Translations under genes and position numbers: made by a program
The notes under the pieces: model-generated
Databases searched by the model: none
What the model saw: only the letters and a program-made list of their open reading frames with translations
Told to the model about the DNA's origin: nothing
Assembly: GCA_964631725.1 (NCBI GenBank)
Contig: CAZVYX010000010.1
Coordinates: 55,527 to 119,526 of the forward strand
From: GCA-2731375 sp964631725
GTDB taxonomy: Bacteria > Pseudomonadota > Alphaproteobacteria > GCA-2731375
Length of the DNA: 64,000 bases
Direction of reading: 5' to 3'
Shown: in pieces, positions 29,290 to 38,448 of the stretch
Numbering within the stretch: the stretch's first letter is position 1
How the letters are laid out: every line of letters begins with the position of its first letter

Positions 29290-30540
29290 TCAGAAATTCT
29301 CCTTGAACCAGCGGCCCAAGCGTTGAATTCGGCCGTCGCCGCCACTGCTTTCGACAAGATGTTCCATATGTTCCTGGCCCGGTCCCCGTTCGGCATAGGC
29401 CAACAGCCCGGCGGCGGTGGCGAAGGCGGGGCCCTCGGTCGCCTCGGCCAGGCCATGCACGCCCAGGGGACGGCCGATCCGTACTTGCTTGTCGAGAACA
29501 CGGGCCGCATGTTCCCGCACCCCGGTCAACAGCGCCGCGCCACCGGTCAACACGGCACGCCGACCGGCGGTCCGCGCCAGGCCGGAGGCCTGCAGGCGGT
29601 CACGTACCAGTTCCAAGGTCTCCTCGATCCGGGGCTGAATAATGCCGATCAACATGGAGCGGGGGATCTGCTGTACCGCATCGGCGCCGCTTTCCCCCAC
29701 CCGGGGCACGCTGACCATGGCATGTTCATCGTCAGGACCGGCCACGGCGCTGCCATGCAGGGTTTTCAGGCGTTCCGCGTGAGCCATGGCGGTGGAAAGC
29801 CCACGGGCGATATCGTTGGTGACGTGATTGCCGCCGACGGGCACCTGGTCGGTATGGATCATATGGCCGTCATAAAAGACCGCGACATCGGTGCTGCCGC
29901 CACCCATGTCGACCAGGGTCACGCCCAAATCCATTTCATCCTCGACCAGGGTGGAAAAGCCCGAGGCATAGGGTGCGACCACCAGGGCGGCGATTTCCAA
30001 ATGGCAGCGCTCAGCCAGAAGCTTGAGGTTGCGCAACGGCCCCACGGCGGCCGAGACCACATGCAAACGCAGCCCGAGACGGGAGCCGAACATGCCGCGC
30101 GGTTCCCGGTAGCCCGGCGTGCCGTCAATGCAATAGCCGGCGGGAATGGTGTTCAGTATTTCCCGCCCTTCGCTGACCCGCCGGGCCAACAGATGGGCCT
30201 GGGCCAGGGCCCGTTTCAGGTCCCGCTCGCCGATCTCGTGACCGGCAATGTCGGTTTCAACGTCGATCAGACGCGAGGCCGGCCGGCCGCCGGAAAAGCT
30301 CAGCAGGACGCTATCAACCCGCTCCTTGGCCATGCGTTCGGCGGCATCCACGGCGCCGCGCACGGCTTCCTCGGCCGCGTCCATGTCAACCACGGCACCG
30401 GCGCGCATGCCTCTGGCGATCTGATGGCCGATGCCGATCACCCGCATCCCACCAACGCCGTCAGGCCGGGCGATAAAGCAGCAAACCTTGGTGCTGCCGA
30501 TATCCAATGCGGTGATCAGACCATTTTTGCCCACGGCCAT
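29290..30540 (-). CDS. ftsA: Cell division protein FtsA
   Basis: This actin-fold protein tethers FtsZ to the membrane. It starts NGLITALDIGSTKVCCFIARPDG, the phosphate-1 motif. VTLVDMGGGSTDVAVF is phosphate-2, and a C-terminal amphipathic tail ends GRIQRLGRWFKENF, the membrane-targeting helix. The frame is open to 30696, but the ATG at 30540 gives the normal ~416-residue length and lies one base after the ftsQ stop. Confidence 0.95.
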   Translation of the reverse strand: MAVGKNGLITALDIGSTKVCCFIARPDGVGGMRVIGIGHQIARGMRAGAVVDMDAAEEAVRGAVDAAERMAKERVDSVLLSFSGGRPASRLIDVETDIAGHEIGERDLKRALAQAHLLARRVSEGREILNTIPAGYCIDGTPGYREPRGMFGSRLGLRLHVVSAAVGPLRNLKLLAERCHLEIAALVVAPYASGFSTLVEDEMDLGVTLVDMGGGSTDVAVFYDGHMIHTDQVPVGGNHVTNDIARGLSTAMAHAERLKTLHGSAVAGPDDEHAMVSVPRVGESGADAVQQIPRSMLIGIIQPRIEETLELVRDRLQASGLARTAGRRAVLTGGAALLTGVREHAARVLDKQVRIGRPLGVHGLAEATEGPAFATAAGLLAYAERGPGQEHMEHLVESSGGDGRIQRLGRWFKENF

Positions 30541-30541
30541 G

Positions 30542-31444
30542 TCAGGTGTCCTTCCCGGCTTTGTTTTTCTTGGCCGCCGCTTCCGGCGTAAGGCGCAACA
30601 CCAGGCGATCAGGCAGACGCAGATCGATGGCCGCGACATCGCGCTCGAATATGCGATGTTCCGCCACCAGTTCAGCCAGCCTGTGCCAGGCGCCAAAGGG
30701 GTCGTTTTCGGGAAGATGGACCTTGATGCCGTTCTTCAAGCGCACATCCCATCGCCGCGCTCCGATTCGAACCGCCGCCTGAACCTGGGCAAAAAGCGTC
30801 GGCTTCCGTGACAGCATTTCGATCAGGGCCGCGGCCGCCACAGGGGCGTCCTTGCCCACGACCACCGGCAGATGGGCAAAACGGGCAAGGTTCTTCCTTG
30901 TGATCACCTTGCCGCCGTGGTCGATCAGGACATGGCGGCCCTTGTGCTGCCACAGGGCCAGGGCCTTGCGTTCGCTGATGCGCACCACGATGGTGTCGGG
31001 CAGGCGGCGTTCAACGCGGGCCGTCTCCACCCAACCAAGTTTCAATAGACGCTGGCGCGCCTGATCCGGATCGAAAGCCAGGATCGACTGCCCGCTACGC
31101 ACGCCGACCGCCTTCAGCACCTGCCCCTTGGAGGTTTCGCCCCGTCCGGTAACAAATACATGCTGTACCGTCAGGCCGGCCCGGACAATCTGCCGCTCGC
31201 TCCAGCGCGTCAAATCCGTGTAGGCCGCCGCCACCAAACCTTGCACAACGCCGCTTTGCTTAAGCTGCCAGCTACCTGTCACCAGCCCGACCACGGCGAC
31301 AGCGCTCAGCAACAGCACCAAGCCCAAACGCTTGCGCAGGTACCAGCGCGGCGGCCGGGCGCGCGCGGTGCGCCGGCGCGGCGGCAACTTGCCGTTGGCC
31401 GGTTTGCCGTCGGTCCGGCTGAAGATCTGCATTAGCGCGCGCAT
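30542..31444 (-). CDS. ftsQ: Cell division protein FtsQ
   Basis: This bitopic divisome protein has a basic cytoplasmic tail (about 1-40, many Arg/Lys/Pro) and one transmembrane helix (about 41-60, LGLVLLLSAVAVVGLVTG). It then has a POTRA domain (about 85-155, VQHVFVTGRGETSKGQVLKAV) and the beta domain. It recruits FtsL/FtsB and later division proteins. ATG at 31444 has GGAGG seven bases upstream and overlaps the ddl stop by 13 bp. A second ATG at 31432 overlaps as TAATG, but has no better ribosome site. Confidence 0.93.
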   Translation of the reverse strand: MRALMQIFSRTDGKPANGKLPPRRRTARARPPRWYLRKRLGLVLLLSAVAVVGLVTGSWQLKQSGVVQGLVAAAYTDLTRWSERQIVRAGLTVQHVFVTGRGETSKGQVLKAVGVRSGQSILAFDPDQARQRLLKLGWVETARVERRLPDTIVVRISERKALALWQHKGRHVLIDHGGKVITRKNLARFAHLPVVVGKDAPVAAAALIEMLSRKPTLFAQVQAAVRIGARRWDVRLKNGIKVHLPENDPFGAWHRLAELVAEHRIFERDVAAIDLRLPDRLVLRLTPEAAAKKNKAGKDT

Positions 31445-32405
31445 CCGGCGTCCTCCACCATCCAGCGCACCAGGGCGGTAAAATCAACGTTCTGATAGGC
31501 GGCCAGTTCCGGCACCAGGGAGGTCGGCGTCATGCCGGGCTGGGTATTGACCTCCAGCATATAAAGCTTGCCCGGCTCGCCATCGGTATCGTCATAGCGA
31601 AAATCCGCCCGGCTAACGCCCCGGCAGCCAAGCGCCTGATGGGCGCGTTCGGAAATCTCCATGGCCTGGGCATAAATGCCGTCATCAATCGGGGCCGGGA
31701 TCACATGCCGCGAACCGCCCTCAACATATTTGGCGTCGTAGTCGTAGAAGCCGTCGTCGGTCAGGATCTCCGTCACGCCCAGGGCACGGCCGTCCATCAC
31801 CGCAACCGTCAGCTCCCGGCCCGGCACATAGCGCTCCGCCAGGACTTCATCGCCAAAGCGCCATTCACTGCCCACGGGCGGATTGTTGTCACCGGCCCGA
31901 ATGATCCTGACGCCGAAAGTAGAACCCTCGCTTGGCGGCTTCACCACATAGGGGCGATCCAGGGGATCTTTTTCATTCACCGCCGCAACCGTGGACAGGC
32001 AGCTTTCCGCACACGGAATACCATGGGCGCGGAAGACTTCCAGGGAAGCCGGCTTGTACATGGCCACGGCGGAGGCGCGTACGCCGGAATGGGTATAGGG
32101 CAGCTCCATCAATTCCAGCAGGCCCTGGACGCAGCCATCCTCGCCCCAACGCCCGTGCAAGGCGTTGAACACCACGTCAGGCTTGGTCTCCAGCAAGCGG
32201 CTGGCGAGATCGGCATCGACATCGATTTCAGTGACCTCGTAGCCATCCCCGCGCAATGCCTTGGCGCAGGCCTTGCCGGAGGTCAGAGAGACCGGGCGCT
32301 CGGCCGAGCGCCCCCCCATCAATACGGTTAAATTGGGTAAAAACAAGATTCCATATCTCANNNNNNNNNNCGCCCCCCCATCAATACGGCGACGTGGCTG
32401 CTCAT
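31432..32405 (-). CDS. ddl: D-alanine-D-alanine ligase (N-terminus interrupted by an assembly gap)
   Basis: This ATP-grasp ligase makes D-Ala-D-Ala for the pentapeptide precursor. SLTSGKACAKALRGDGYEV, NALHGRWGEDGCVQG, YTHSGVRASAVAMYK, KPPSEGSTFGV and the C-terminal EVNTQPGMTPTSLVPE cover the family. The true start is ATG 32405, which overlaps the murB stop as ATGA and reads MSSHVAVLMGGR. The next codons are cut by a 10-N gap (32361-32370) with a 19-bp duplicated sequence on both sides, so the frame appears broken. Removing the duplicated 62 bp restores MSSHVAVLMGGRSAERPVSL, so I treat the gene as intact in the organism. Confidence 0.9.
32309..32389. repeat. 19-bp duplicated contig ends around the assembly gap
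   Basis: cgcccccccatcaatacgg occurs at 32309-32327 and again at 32371-32389, on either side of the Ns. Both copies encode the same ddl codons (VLMGGR) on the minus strand. The 33 bp between the left copy and the Ns (32328-32360) is AT-rich and fits nothing in the gene. This points to overlapping contig ends that were scaffolded instead of merged, not a biological repeat. Confidence 0.85.
32361..32370. other. Assembly gap (10 N)
   Basis: Ten Ns interrupt the 5' part of ddl. The round length suggests an arbitrary scaffold spacer. Flanking sequence indicates the true gap may be zero or negative. Confidence 0.95.
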
Positions 32406-33379
32406 GATGCCTCCTCCGCCAGGACAAGTTCAGGGGTGTTGTCGGGATCAAATTCGCCGATACGACGGATCTCCCATTGCAGCATGACACCGCTGTCCGC
32501 ATGCACCCGGCGGCGAACTTCCTCGCCCAGGGCCTCCAGATCGGCGGCGGTTGCTTCACCCGTGTTGATCAGGAAATTGCAGTGCAGCTCGGACACCTGG
32601 GCACCGCCACGCGTCAGGCCACGGCAGCCGGCCCGGTCGATCAGCTCCCACGCCTTACTGCCATTAGGATCATCATTACCCGGGTTCTTGAAGGTACTGC
32701 CGCCCGTCCGCGTGTTGACCGGCTGGCTGTCCTTGCGGGCCTGGCGAACTTCCTGCATGCGGGCGCTGATCTCGCCCTGATCACCGTACTGGCCATGGAA
32801 CTGCGCGGCGGTGAATATCCAGTCCTCGGGCGCGCCGCAGTGGCGATAACTCATCTCCAGTTCGTCCGCCCCGGCCCGATGGATGGTACCGCTGGCATCC
32901 ACCGCCTCGGCCCAGTCCAGGATATCCTTGAAAGCGCGGCCATAGGCGCCGGCATTGATGCGCAGGCCGCCACCGACGGTTCCCGGTATGCCGCGCATGA
33001 ATTCAAAGCCGACCAGGCCGGCATCGCGGCAAATTCGCGCCAGGTTCACATCCAGGGAACCGGCCCCAGCGGTTACCGTAGTGCCATCGACCTCGATCTC
33101 GTTAAAACCCTGGTCCAGCCGGATTACCACGCCGCGCACGCCGCCATCCCGGATCAGCAGGTTGGAGCCAAGGCCGAGCACGGTGCGGGGAATATCGCCG
33201 GGGCATTTGGCCAGGAAGGCCGCTAAATCCAGAGCATCCGCCGGCCGGAAAAGAACGTCTGCCAACCCGCCCACACGGAACCAGCTACTGCCCGAAAGAT
33301 CCACATTCTCGATATAGCGGCCACGCACCGCCGGCAGGCGCGACAGCAATGTATCCGTATGCGGCTGGGTTATCATCAT
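32402..33379 (-). CDS. murB: UDP-N-acetylmuramate dehydrogenase MurB
   Basis: This FAD enzyme reduces UDP-GlcNAc-enolpyruvate to UDP-MurNAc with NADPH. SSWFRVGGLADVLFRP, LGLGSNLLIRDGGVRGVVI and GIPGTVGGGLRINAGAYG are FAD-binding motifs. GGSTFKNP carries the catalytic serine, and GAQVSELHCNFLINTGEATA closes the active site. A long upstream frame extends to 33655 inside murC, but ATG 33379 overlaps the murC stop by 4 bp, giving 325 residues. Its stop overlaps the ddl start. Confidence 0.95.
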   Translation of the reverse strand: MMITQPHTDTLLSRLPAVRGRYIENVDLSGSSWFRVGGLADVLFRPADALDLAAFLAKCPGDIPRTVLGLGSNLLIRDGGVRGVVIRLDQGFNEIEVDGTTVTAGAGSLDVNLARICRDAGLVGFEFMRGIPGTVGGGLRINAGAYGRAFKDILDWAEAVDASGTIHRAGADELEMSYRHCGAPEDWIFTAAQFHGQYGDQGEISARMQEVRQARKDSQPVNTRTGGSTFKNPGNDDPNGSKAWELIDRAGCRGLTRGGAQVSELHCNFLINTGEATAADLEALGEEVRRRVHADSGVMLQWEIRRIGEFDPDNTPELVLAEEAS

Positions 33380-34791
33380 GCCGCACCCGTCATCGCGGTC
33401 AATTGTTCCGGCAGGGCATTGGCCCAGCCGCTGATGGTGCCGGCGCCAAGGCAGACGACCATATCGCCCGCCGCCGCCTCCACCCTGACGATCGCCGGCA
33501 GATCTTCCGGTCCATCCAGGGCCAGAACCCGGCGATGGCCGCGCGCCGTCAGACCCTGAATCAAGGCATCCCGGTCCATACCTTCGATAGGCGCTTCGCC
33601 GGCCGCATGCACATCCGCCACGATCACCGTGTCGGCATCGTTGAAGCAGGTGCAAAAATCCTCGAACAGATCGCGCAGACGGGTGAAGCGATGGGGCTGC
33701 ACGACGGCGACGATGCGGCCCTGGCAGGCCGCGCGGGCGGCCCGCAACACGGCGGAAATTTCCACTGGATGATGGCCATAGTCATCGATAACCGTAACGC
33801 CGCCCACTTCGCCGGTTTTCGTGAAACGCCGTTTGACGCCGGCAAAGCCGGACAGGGCGGATAGCAGCTTATCATCGGCGATCTTCATCTCCAGACCAAC
33901 GGCGATCGCGGCCAGGGCGTTCAGCACGTTGTGCTCCCCATGCATCGGCAGATGAAAACCCTGTATCAGGCGGGTTTCGTTGCTGACCCGGTCGGTCAGC
34001 GCGACATCGAAATGCATGCCCGCGGACGAGGCCTTCAGGTCCACCGCGCGCACCGCCGCCTGGGGACTGAAGCCATAGGTCACAATGCGCCGGTCAGATA
34101 TGCGGCCGATCAGGGCCTGAACTTCCACATGATCCAGACACATCACCGCGAAACCATAAAAGGGCAGATTCTCGATAAAGGTCTGAAAGGCCACCCGCTC
34201 GGTCTCGAAATCGCCGTAAAAATCCAGATGCTCCGGGTCCATATTGGTGACGATGGCGATGGTCGCCGGCAGCTTGGTGAAGCTGCCGTCGCTCTCATCC
34301 GCCTCCACGACCATCCACTCGCCCGCGCCCAGACGGGCATTGGTGCCGTATGCATTGATGATGCCGCCGTTAATCACCGTCGGGTCGTAGTCGGCCTGGT
34401 CCAGAATGGCGGCGACCATGGATGTGGTCGTCGTCTTGCCGTGGGTGCCGCCAACGGCGATGGCCCATTTCAGGCGCATCAGTTCGGCCAGCATTTCGGC
34501 CCGCCGCACCACCGGGATCATTGCCTCCCGTGCCGCCACGACTTCCGGATTGTCCGGCTGCACGGCGGAGGAAATCACCACCACGCGGGCCTCGTCCAGA
34601 TTATCCGCGGTATGGCCGATCTTGGCCTCGATCCCCAATTCACGCAGGCGCAGCACATTGGCGCCCTCGGCCTGGTCGCTGCCCTGCACCCGATAGCCCA
34701 GGTTATACATGACCTCGGCAATACCGCTCATGCCGATGCCGCCGATGCCGACGAAGTGGATAACGCCGATGTCTAGTGGCAGAGCCCTCAT
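33376..34791 (-). CDS. murC: UDP-N-acetylmuramate-L-alanine ligase MurC
   Basis: This Mur ligase adds the first amino acid, L-Ala, to UDP-MurNAc. HFVGIGGIGMSGIAE is the N-terminal Rossmann motif, VGGTHGKTTTTSMVAAIL the ATP-binding P-loop, and VIDDYGHHPVEI the MurC-specific substrate segment. The 471 residues span the three Mur ligase domains. Both ends overlap neighbours by 4 bp (murG and murB). Confidence 0.96.
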   Translation of the reverse strand: MRALPLDIGVIHFVGIGGIGMSGIAEVMYNLGYRVQGSDQAEGANVLRLRELGIEAKIGHTADNLDEARVVVISSAVQPDNPEVVAAREAMIPVVRRAEMLAELMRLKWAIAVGGTHGKTTTTSMVAAILDQADYDPTVINGGIINAYGTNARLGAGEWMVVEADESDGSFTKLPATIAIVTNMDPEHLDFYGDFETERVAFQTFIENLPFYGFAVMCLDHVEVQALIGRISDRRIVTYGFSPQAAVRAVDLKASSAGMHFDVALTDRVSNETRLIQGFHLPMHGEHNVLNALAAIAVGLEMKIADDKLLSALSGFAGVKRRFTKTGEVGGVTVIDDYGHHPVEISAVLRAARAACQGRIVAVVQPHRFTRLRDLFEDFCTCFNDADTVIVADVHAAGEAPIEGMDRDALIQGLTARGHRRVLALDGPEDLPAIVRVEAAAGDMVVCLGAGTISGWANALPEQLTAMTGAA

Positions 34792-35915
34792 GCCGCGGCC
34801 CTCCCACCCAGTTCACCGGCGGACAGTGCCAGCACAAGCTCCGCCAATTGTCCGGCGGCGTTCGGTTGGGCCCGGCGGCGCGCCGCCTTGGCGGCGTCGC
34901 ATAGCAATTCGGGCTCATTCATCAGTTTCGCCAGATGCTCCGACAGAATAGCGACGCCCAGGTCGGCGTCCGGCAGCACCCAGGCACCGCCGACGGAACT
35001 CAGGACTTCGGCATTGCGGGTCTGATGGTCGTCGGTGGCATAAGCGTAGGGCACCAGGATGCTGGGCCGGCCCAGCATCGCCAGTTCGCTGACCGTGCCG
35101 GCGCCGCTGCGCGCGATAACCAAATGGGCCGTCGCCAGGCGCGCCGGCAGATCGGTGAAGAAATCCGCCGTTTCCGCCTTGATGCCGGCCGCGGCATAAC
35201 TTTCACGCACCGCCGGCAAATCCTCCGGCCGGCATTGCTGCACCACCGACAGACGCCGCCGTAAATCCGGCGCCAGGGCGATCAGGGCCTGGGGGATCAC
35301 TTCACTGAAATGGCGGGCACCCTGGCTGCCGCCAAAAATCAATAGATGAAACGGTCCATCTTCTTGCGCCGCCACATATGGTTGATCGGCCAGAGCGGAA
35401 ATCTCATGGCGAACCGGGTTGCCGGTGACCAGTTGCGGCTGCGCCGGTAGCCCTGGCAGGGCCTTGGTAACTGGGAAAGACGTCGCGATGGCATCGACGC
35501 GGCGGGCCAGCAGGCGATTGACCCGGCCCAGAACCGCGTTCTGTTCATGGATGGCGCGGGGTACCGACATGGTGATCGCCGCCAGCATGGTGGGCAGGGA
35601 TGGATAGCCGCCGAAGCCGACCACGGCCGCCGGCCCCACCTGACGGATCAGCCGCCGGGCCTGCAGGGTGCCAAGAGCTATCTCGACCATGGCCGTCAAC
35701 TTGCCCAACAGGCCGCGCCCGGATGGCGTGCCGGAGGTGACGTGATGAACGGTCTGGCCGGGAAACCGGTCGGAGAAATCCTCGCCGCGCCGGTCGGTGA
35801 CGATATCCACCGCCCGGCCGCGTCGGTCGAGCTCCGCCGCCAGGGCCTGGGCCGGGAATACATGACCGCCGGTACCGCCCGCCGCCAACATGATGCTGCC
35901 ATTGCCCAAGCTCAT
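34788..35915 (-). CDS. murG: UDP-GlcNAc:lipid I N-acetylglucosaminyltransferase MurG
   Basis: This GT28 glycosyltransferase converts lipid I to lipid II on the inner face of the membrane. The N-terminal glycine-rich motif is AAGGTGGHVFPAQALAAEL. The second glycine motif is FGGSQGARHFSEVIP, and VIARSGAGTVSELAMLGRPSILVPY is the UDP-GlcNAc-binding C-terminal signature. It has 375 residues with 4-bp overlaps to ftsW upstream and murC downstream. Confidence 0.96.
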   Translation of the reverse strand: MSLGNGSIMLAAGGTGGHVFPAQALAAELDRRGRAVDIVTDRRGEDFSDRFPGQTVHHVTSGTPSGRGLLGKLTAMVEIALGTLQARRLIRQVGPAAVVGFGGYPSLPTMLAAITMSVPRAIHEQNAVLGRVNRLLARRVDAIATSFPVTKALPGLPAQPQLVTGNPVRHEISALADQPYVAAQEDGPFHLLIFGGSQGARHFSEVIPQALIALAPDLRRRLSVVQQCRPEDLPAVRESYAAAGIKAETADFFTDLPARLATAHLVIARSGAGTVSELAMLGRPSILVPYAYATDDHQTRNAEVLSSVGGAWVLPDADLGVAILSEHLAKLMNEPELLCDAAKAARRRAQPNAAGQLAELVLALSAGELGGRAAA

Positions 35916-37036
35916 GGCTGCCCGCCAAGGTTGGGGCGGCGCCGGGTCAGGGCCAGCACCATGCCCATGGCCAGGGCCAGGGCCAACAAGGACGATCCGC
36001 CGTAAGATATGAAAGGCAGGGTCATGCCCTTGGTCGGCAGCAGGTTCAGGTTCACGCCGATGTTGATCACCGCCTGCAAGCCGAACTGGGTCAATAGGCC
36101 GGCGGCGGCCAGCAGGACGAACAGGTCATCCTCGCGCAACAGGCGGGCGAAACCGCGCAGGGTGATGAAGCCGAACAGGGCGACGATGATCAGGCAGGCG
36201 ATCAGGCCAAACTCCTCACCCGCGACGGAGAAGATGAAATCAGTATGGGCATCGGGCAGCACCCGCTTGACCATGCCCTCGCCCGGGCCCCGGCCCAGCA
36301 GACCGCCCTGGCCAAAAGCGTCCATGGCCCGGTCGATCTGATAGGAATCGCCGCTGGCCGGATCCAGGAAGCGGTCGATGCGGCTGGCCACATGCGGGAT
36401 GGTGGCATAGGCCACGACGGCGCCGGCCAGGCCCAGAAGTCCCAGCAATCCGACCCAAAGCATGGACAGCCCGGCAATGAAACACTGCCCGAACCAAACA
36501 ACGGAGACCACCGCCGTCATGCCGAAGTCGGGCTGCAGGACCAGCAGCCAGGCGACCAGGGCAAACAGGGCACAGCAAATCAGTCCACCCGGCACGCCTT
36601 CGCGGCGGCGCTGTTCCGCCAGCATCCAGGCGGCAACCACGGCAAAGCAGGGTTTGATGAATTCCGAAGGTTGAATGGACAACCCGGCAAATTGCAGCCA
36701 ACGGGTCGCACCCTTGATCTCCGGACCGAGAAGCAGGGTCAGGGCGACCAATAGCAGGCTGATGGCGAAGCCGACGACGGAGATGCGTCGCACGCCCCGG
36801 GGGCTCATCAGCGAAACCAGGAACATCACGGCCACGGCCAGGGGCAGGAACAGCGCCTGACGCAGAACGAAATGCTGGCCGTGCAATTGCAGGCGCTCCG
36901 CCACGGCCGGGCTGGCTGCGAGGGTCAACAGGGTGCCAATGGCAATCAACAGCGCCACCGCCAGCAAGGTCCAGCGATCGACGGTCCACCACCAACGGCC
37001 GACGATCGAAGTATCCGTGCGCGCGAAGGAGATCAT
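35912..37036 (-). CDS. ftsW: Lipid II glycosyltransferase FtsW (SEDS family)
   Basis: This 374-residue protein has about ten transmembrane helices and the SEDS motifs ATRWLQFAGLSIQPSEFIKP and FISYGGSSLLALALAMGM near the C-terminus. It polymerises septal glycan with its partner PBP FtsI, encoded upstream in the same cluster. Its start overlaps the murD stop by 4 bp and its stop overlaps murG. A ~20-residue cytoplasmic N-terminus precedes the first helix. Confidence 0.95.
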   Translation of the reverse strand: MISFARTDTSIVGRWWWTVDRWTLLAVALLIAIGTLLTLAASPAVAERLQLHGQHFVLRQALFLPLAVAVMFLVSLMSPRGVRRISVVGFAISLLLVALTLLLGPEIKGATRWLQFAGLSIQPSEFIKPCFAVVAAWMLAEQRRREGVPGGLICCALFALVAWLLVLQPDFGMTAVVSVVWFGQCFIAGLSMLWVGLLGLLGLAGAVVAYATIPHVASRIDRFLDPASGDSYQIDRAMDAFGQGGLLGRGPGEGMVKRVLPDAHTDFIFSVAGEEFGLIACLIIVALFGFITLRGFARLLREDDLFVLLAAAGLLTQFGLQAVINIGVNLNLLPTKGMTLPFISYGGSSLLALALAMGMVLALTRRRPNLGGQP

Positions 37037-38445
37037 CCCGCCCCTCCCGCCGCGCGGCGATAGTGGCCGTCGCCATTGCCGCCGTTGCCGACAGCGTCCT
37101 GGGCCAAAACGCGGAACAGATCACCGCGGACTTCGAAGCTGGGGAACTGATCGAAGCTGGCGCAGGCCGGCGATAGCAGTATGACGCCGCCGCCCGCCGC
37201 CAGGGCGGATGCGTGGGCGGCGCGGACGGCCGTTGACAGATCGCTCGATATTTCGTGATCCAGCTCGGCGCCCAGCCTTTGCGCGAAACCATCGGCGGCC
37301 TCGCCAATCAGAAACGCCTTGGCTATTCTGGAATAGAATGGCGCCAGGGAGTCGATGCCGCCCTGCTTCGCGATGCCGCCGGCAATCCAGTAAATGTTGT
37401 CATAGGCAGCCAGGGCGTGGGCGGCGGCCTCCGCATTGGTTGCCTTGCTATCGTTGACGAACAGGATATCGCCCTGGCGCGCCACTACTTCCATACGATG
37501 GGGCAGACCGGGATAATCCCGCAGACCAGGAACGATTTGCGCCGGCGCGAGACCCAGCGCCTCGGCCATGGCAAAGGCCACGGCGGCGTTCTGCCAGTTG
37601 TGGGCGCCACGCAGGGTTTCGATACCATTCAGATCGGCAACGGGCTCGCTCCCGACGGCACGGTACAGCCGCCCGGCCTGGACAAACAAACCATCTTCCA
37701 ATTGGCGCCCGACGGCGATTTCAACCACCTTGCGCCCTGCCGCCCGCATCTCCCGGCAGACCTGGGCCGACCATTCATCGTCGCTACCCAGCACAAGGGT
37801 GGCGTCCGCCCCCGCCATCTCCAGCAATCGGCGCTTGGCCGCGATATAGCCGTCCATGCCGCCATGGCGGTCCAGATGATCGGGGCTGATGTTCAACAGA
37901 GCCACGGCCTGGGGACGCAGGCCGGTGGTCAGATCGATTTGGTACGAGGACAATTCCAGGACATAGGCACCCGCCGTATCGAGGATATCAAAATCCAGCA
38001 CCGGACGACCCAAATTTGCGCCGGCTTCCACCGCGCGGCCCGCCGTGGACAGAATATGTTCCAACAACGAGGTAGTGGTCGATTTGCCGTTGGTGCCGGT
38101 TATTGCCGCCACCGCGGCTTCCGGGCGGGTTCGGGCGAACAGCTCCACATCGCCCAAAACTTCGGCGCCAAGACGATCCGCCAGGCCAACCACCATATGC
38201 GGCTTCGGATGCGTCAAGGGTATGCCGGGGCTGAGCACCAGTGCCGCAATCCCTTCCCAGGTTTCGGCCGATGGCGCCGCCGCCACGGCACCAAAGGCTA
38301 CCGCGTCCCGCCGCCGGTTCGGATCATCATCCCAGACCAAAACCCGCGCGCCGCCGGCGATCAGGGCCCGAGCCGCCGACAGGCCGGTCCGGCCCAGGCC
38401 GTACACGGCCACCGCTCTGTCCCGATATGTGCTGATGGCGATCAT
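37033..38445 (-). CDS. murD: UDP-N-acetylmuramoylalanine-D-glutamate ligase MurD
   Basis: This Mur ligase adds D-Glu to UDP-MurNAc-L-Ala. AVYGLGRTGLSAARAL is the N-terminal fold, AAITGTNGKSTTTSLLEHIL the P-loop, and LLNISPDHLDRHGGMDGYIAAK and FVNDSKATNAEAAAHAL the MurD catalytic segments. The C-terminal domain ends in LLSPACASFDQFPSFEVRGD, where MurD orthologues are strongly conserved. It lies 3 bp after mraY and overlaps ftsW. Confidence 0.96.
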   Translation of the reverse strand: MIAISTYRDRAVAVYGLGRTGLSAARALIAGGARVLVWDDDPNRRRDAVAFGAVAAAPSAETWEGIAALVLSPGIPLTHPKPHMVVGLADRLGAEVLGDVELFARTRPEAAVAAITGTNGKSTTTSLLEHILSTAGRAVEAGANLGRPVLDFDILDTAGAYVLELSSYQIDLTTGLRPQAVALLNISPDHLDRHGGMDGYIAAKRRLLEMAGADATLVLGSDDEWSAQVCREMRAAGRKVVEIAVGRQLEDGLFVQAGRLYRAVGSEPVADLNGIETLRGAHNWQNAAVAFAMAEALGLAPAQIVPGLRDYPGLPHRMEVVARQGDILFVNDSKATNAEAAAHALAAYDNIYWIAGGIAKQGGIDSLAPFYSRIAKAFLIGEAADGFAQRLGAELDHEISSDLSTAVRAAHASALAAGGGVILLSPACASFDQFPSFEVRGDLFRVLAQDAVGNGGNGDGHYRRAAGGAG

Positions 38446-38448
38446 GGC

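Noticed and set aside
32309..32389. The 19-bp direct repeat around the gap as a target-site duplication of a mobile element
   Set aside because: Both copies are the same ddl codons and there is no element between them; an assembly overlap explains it.
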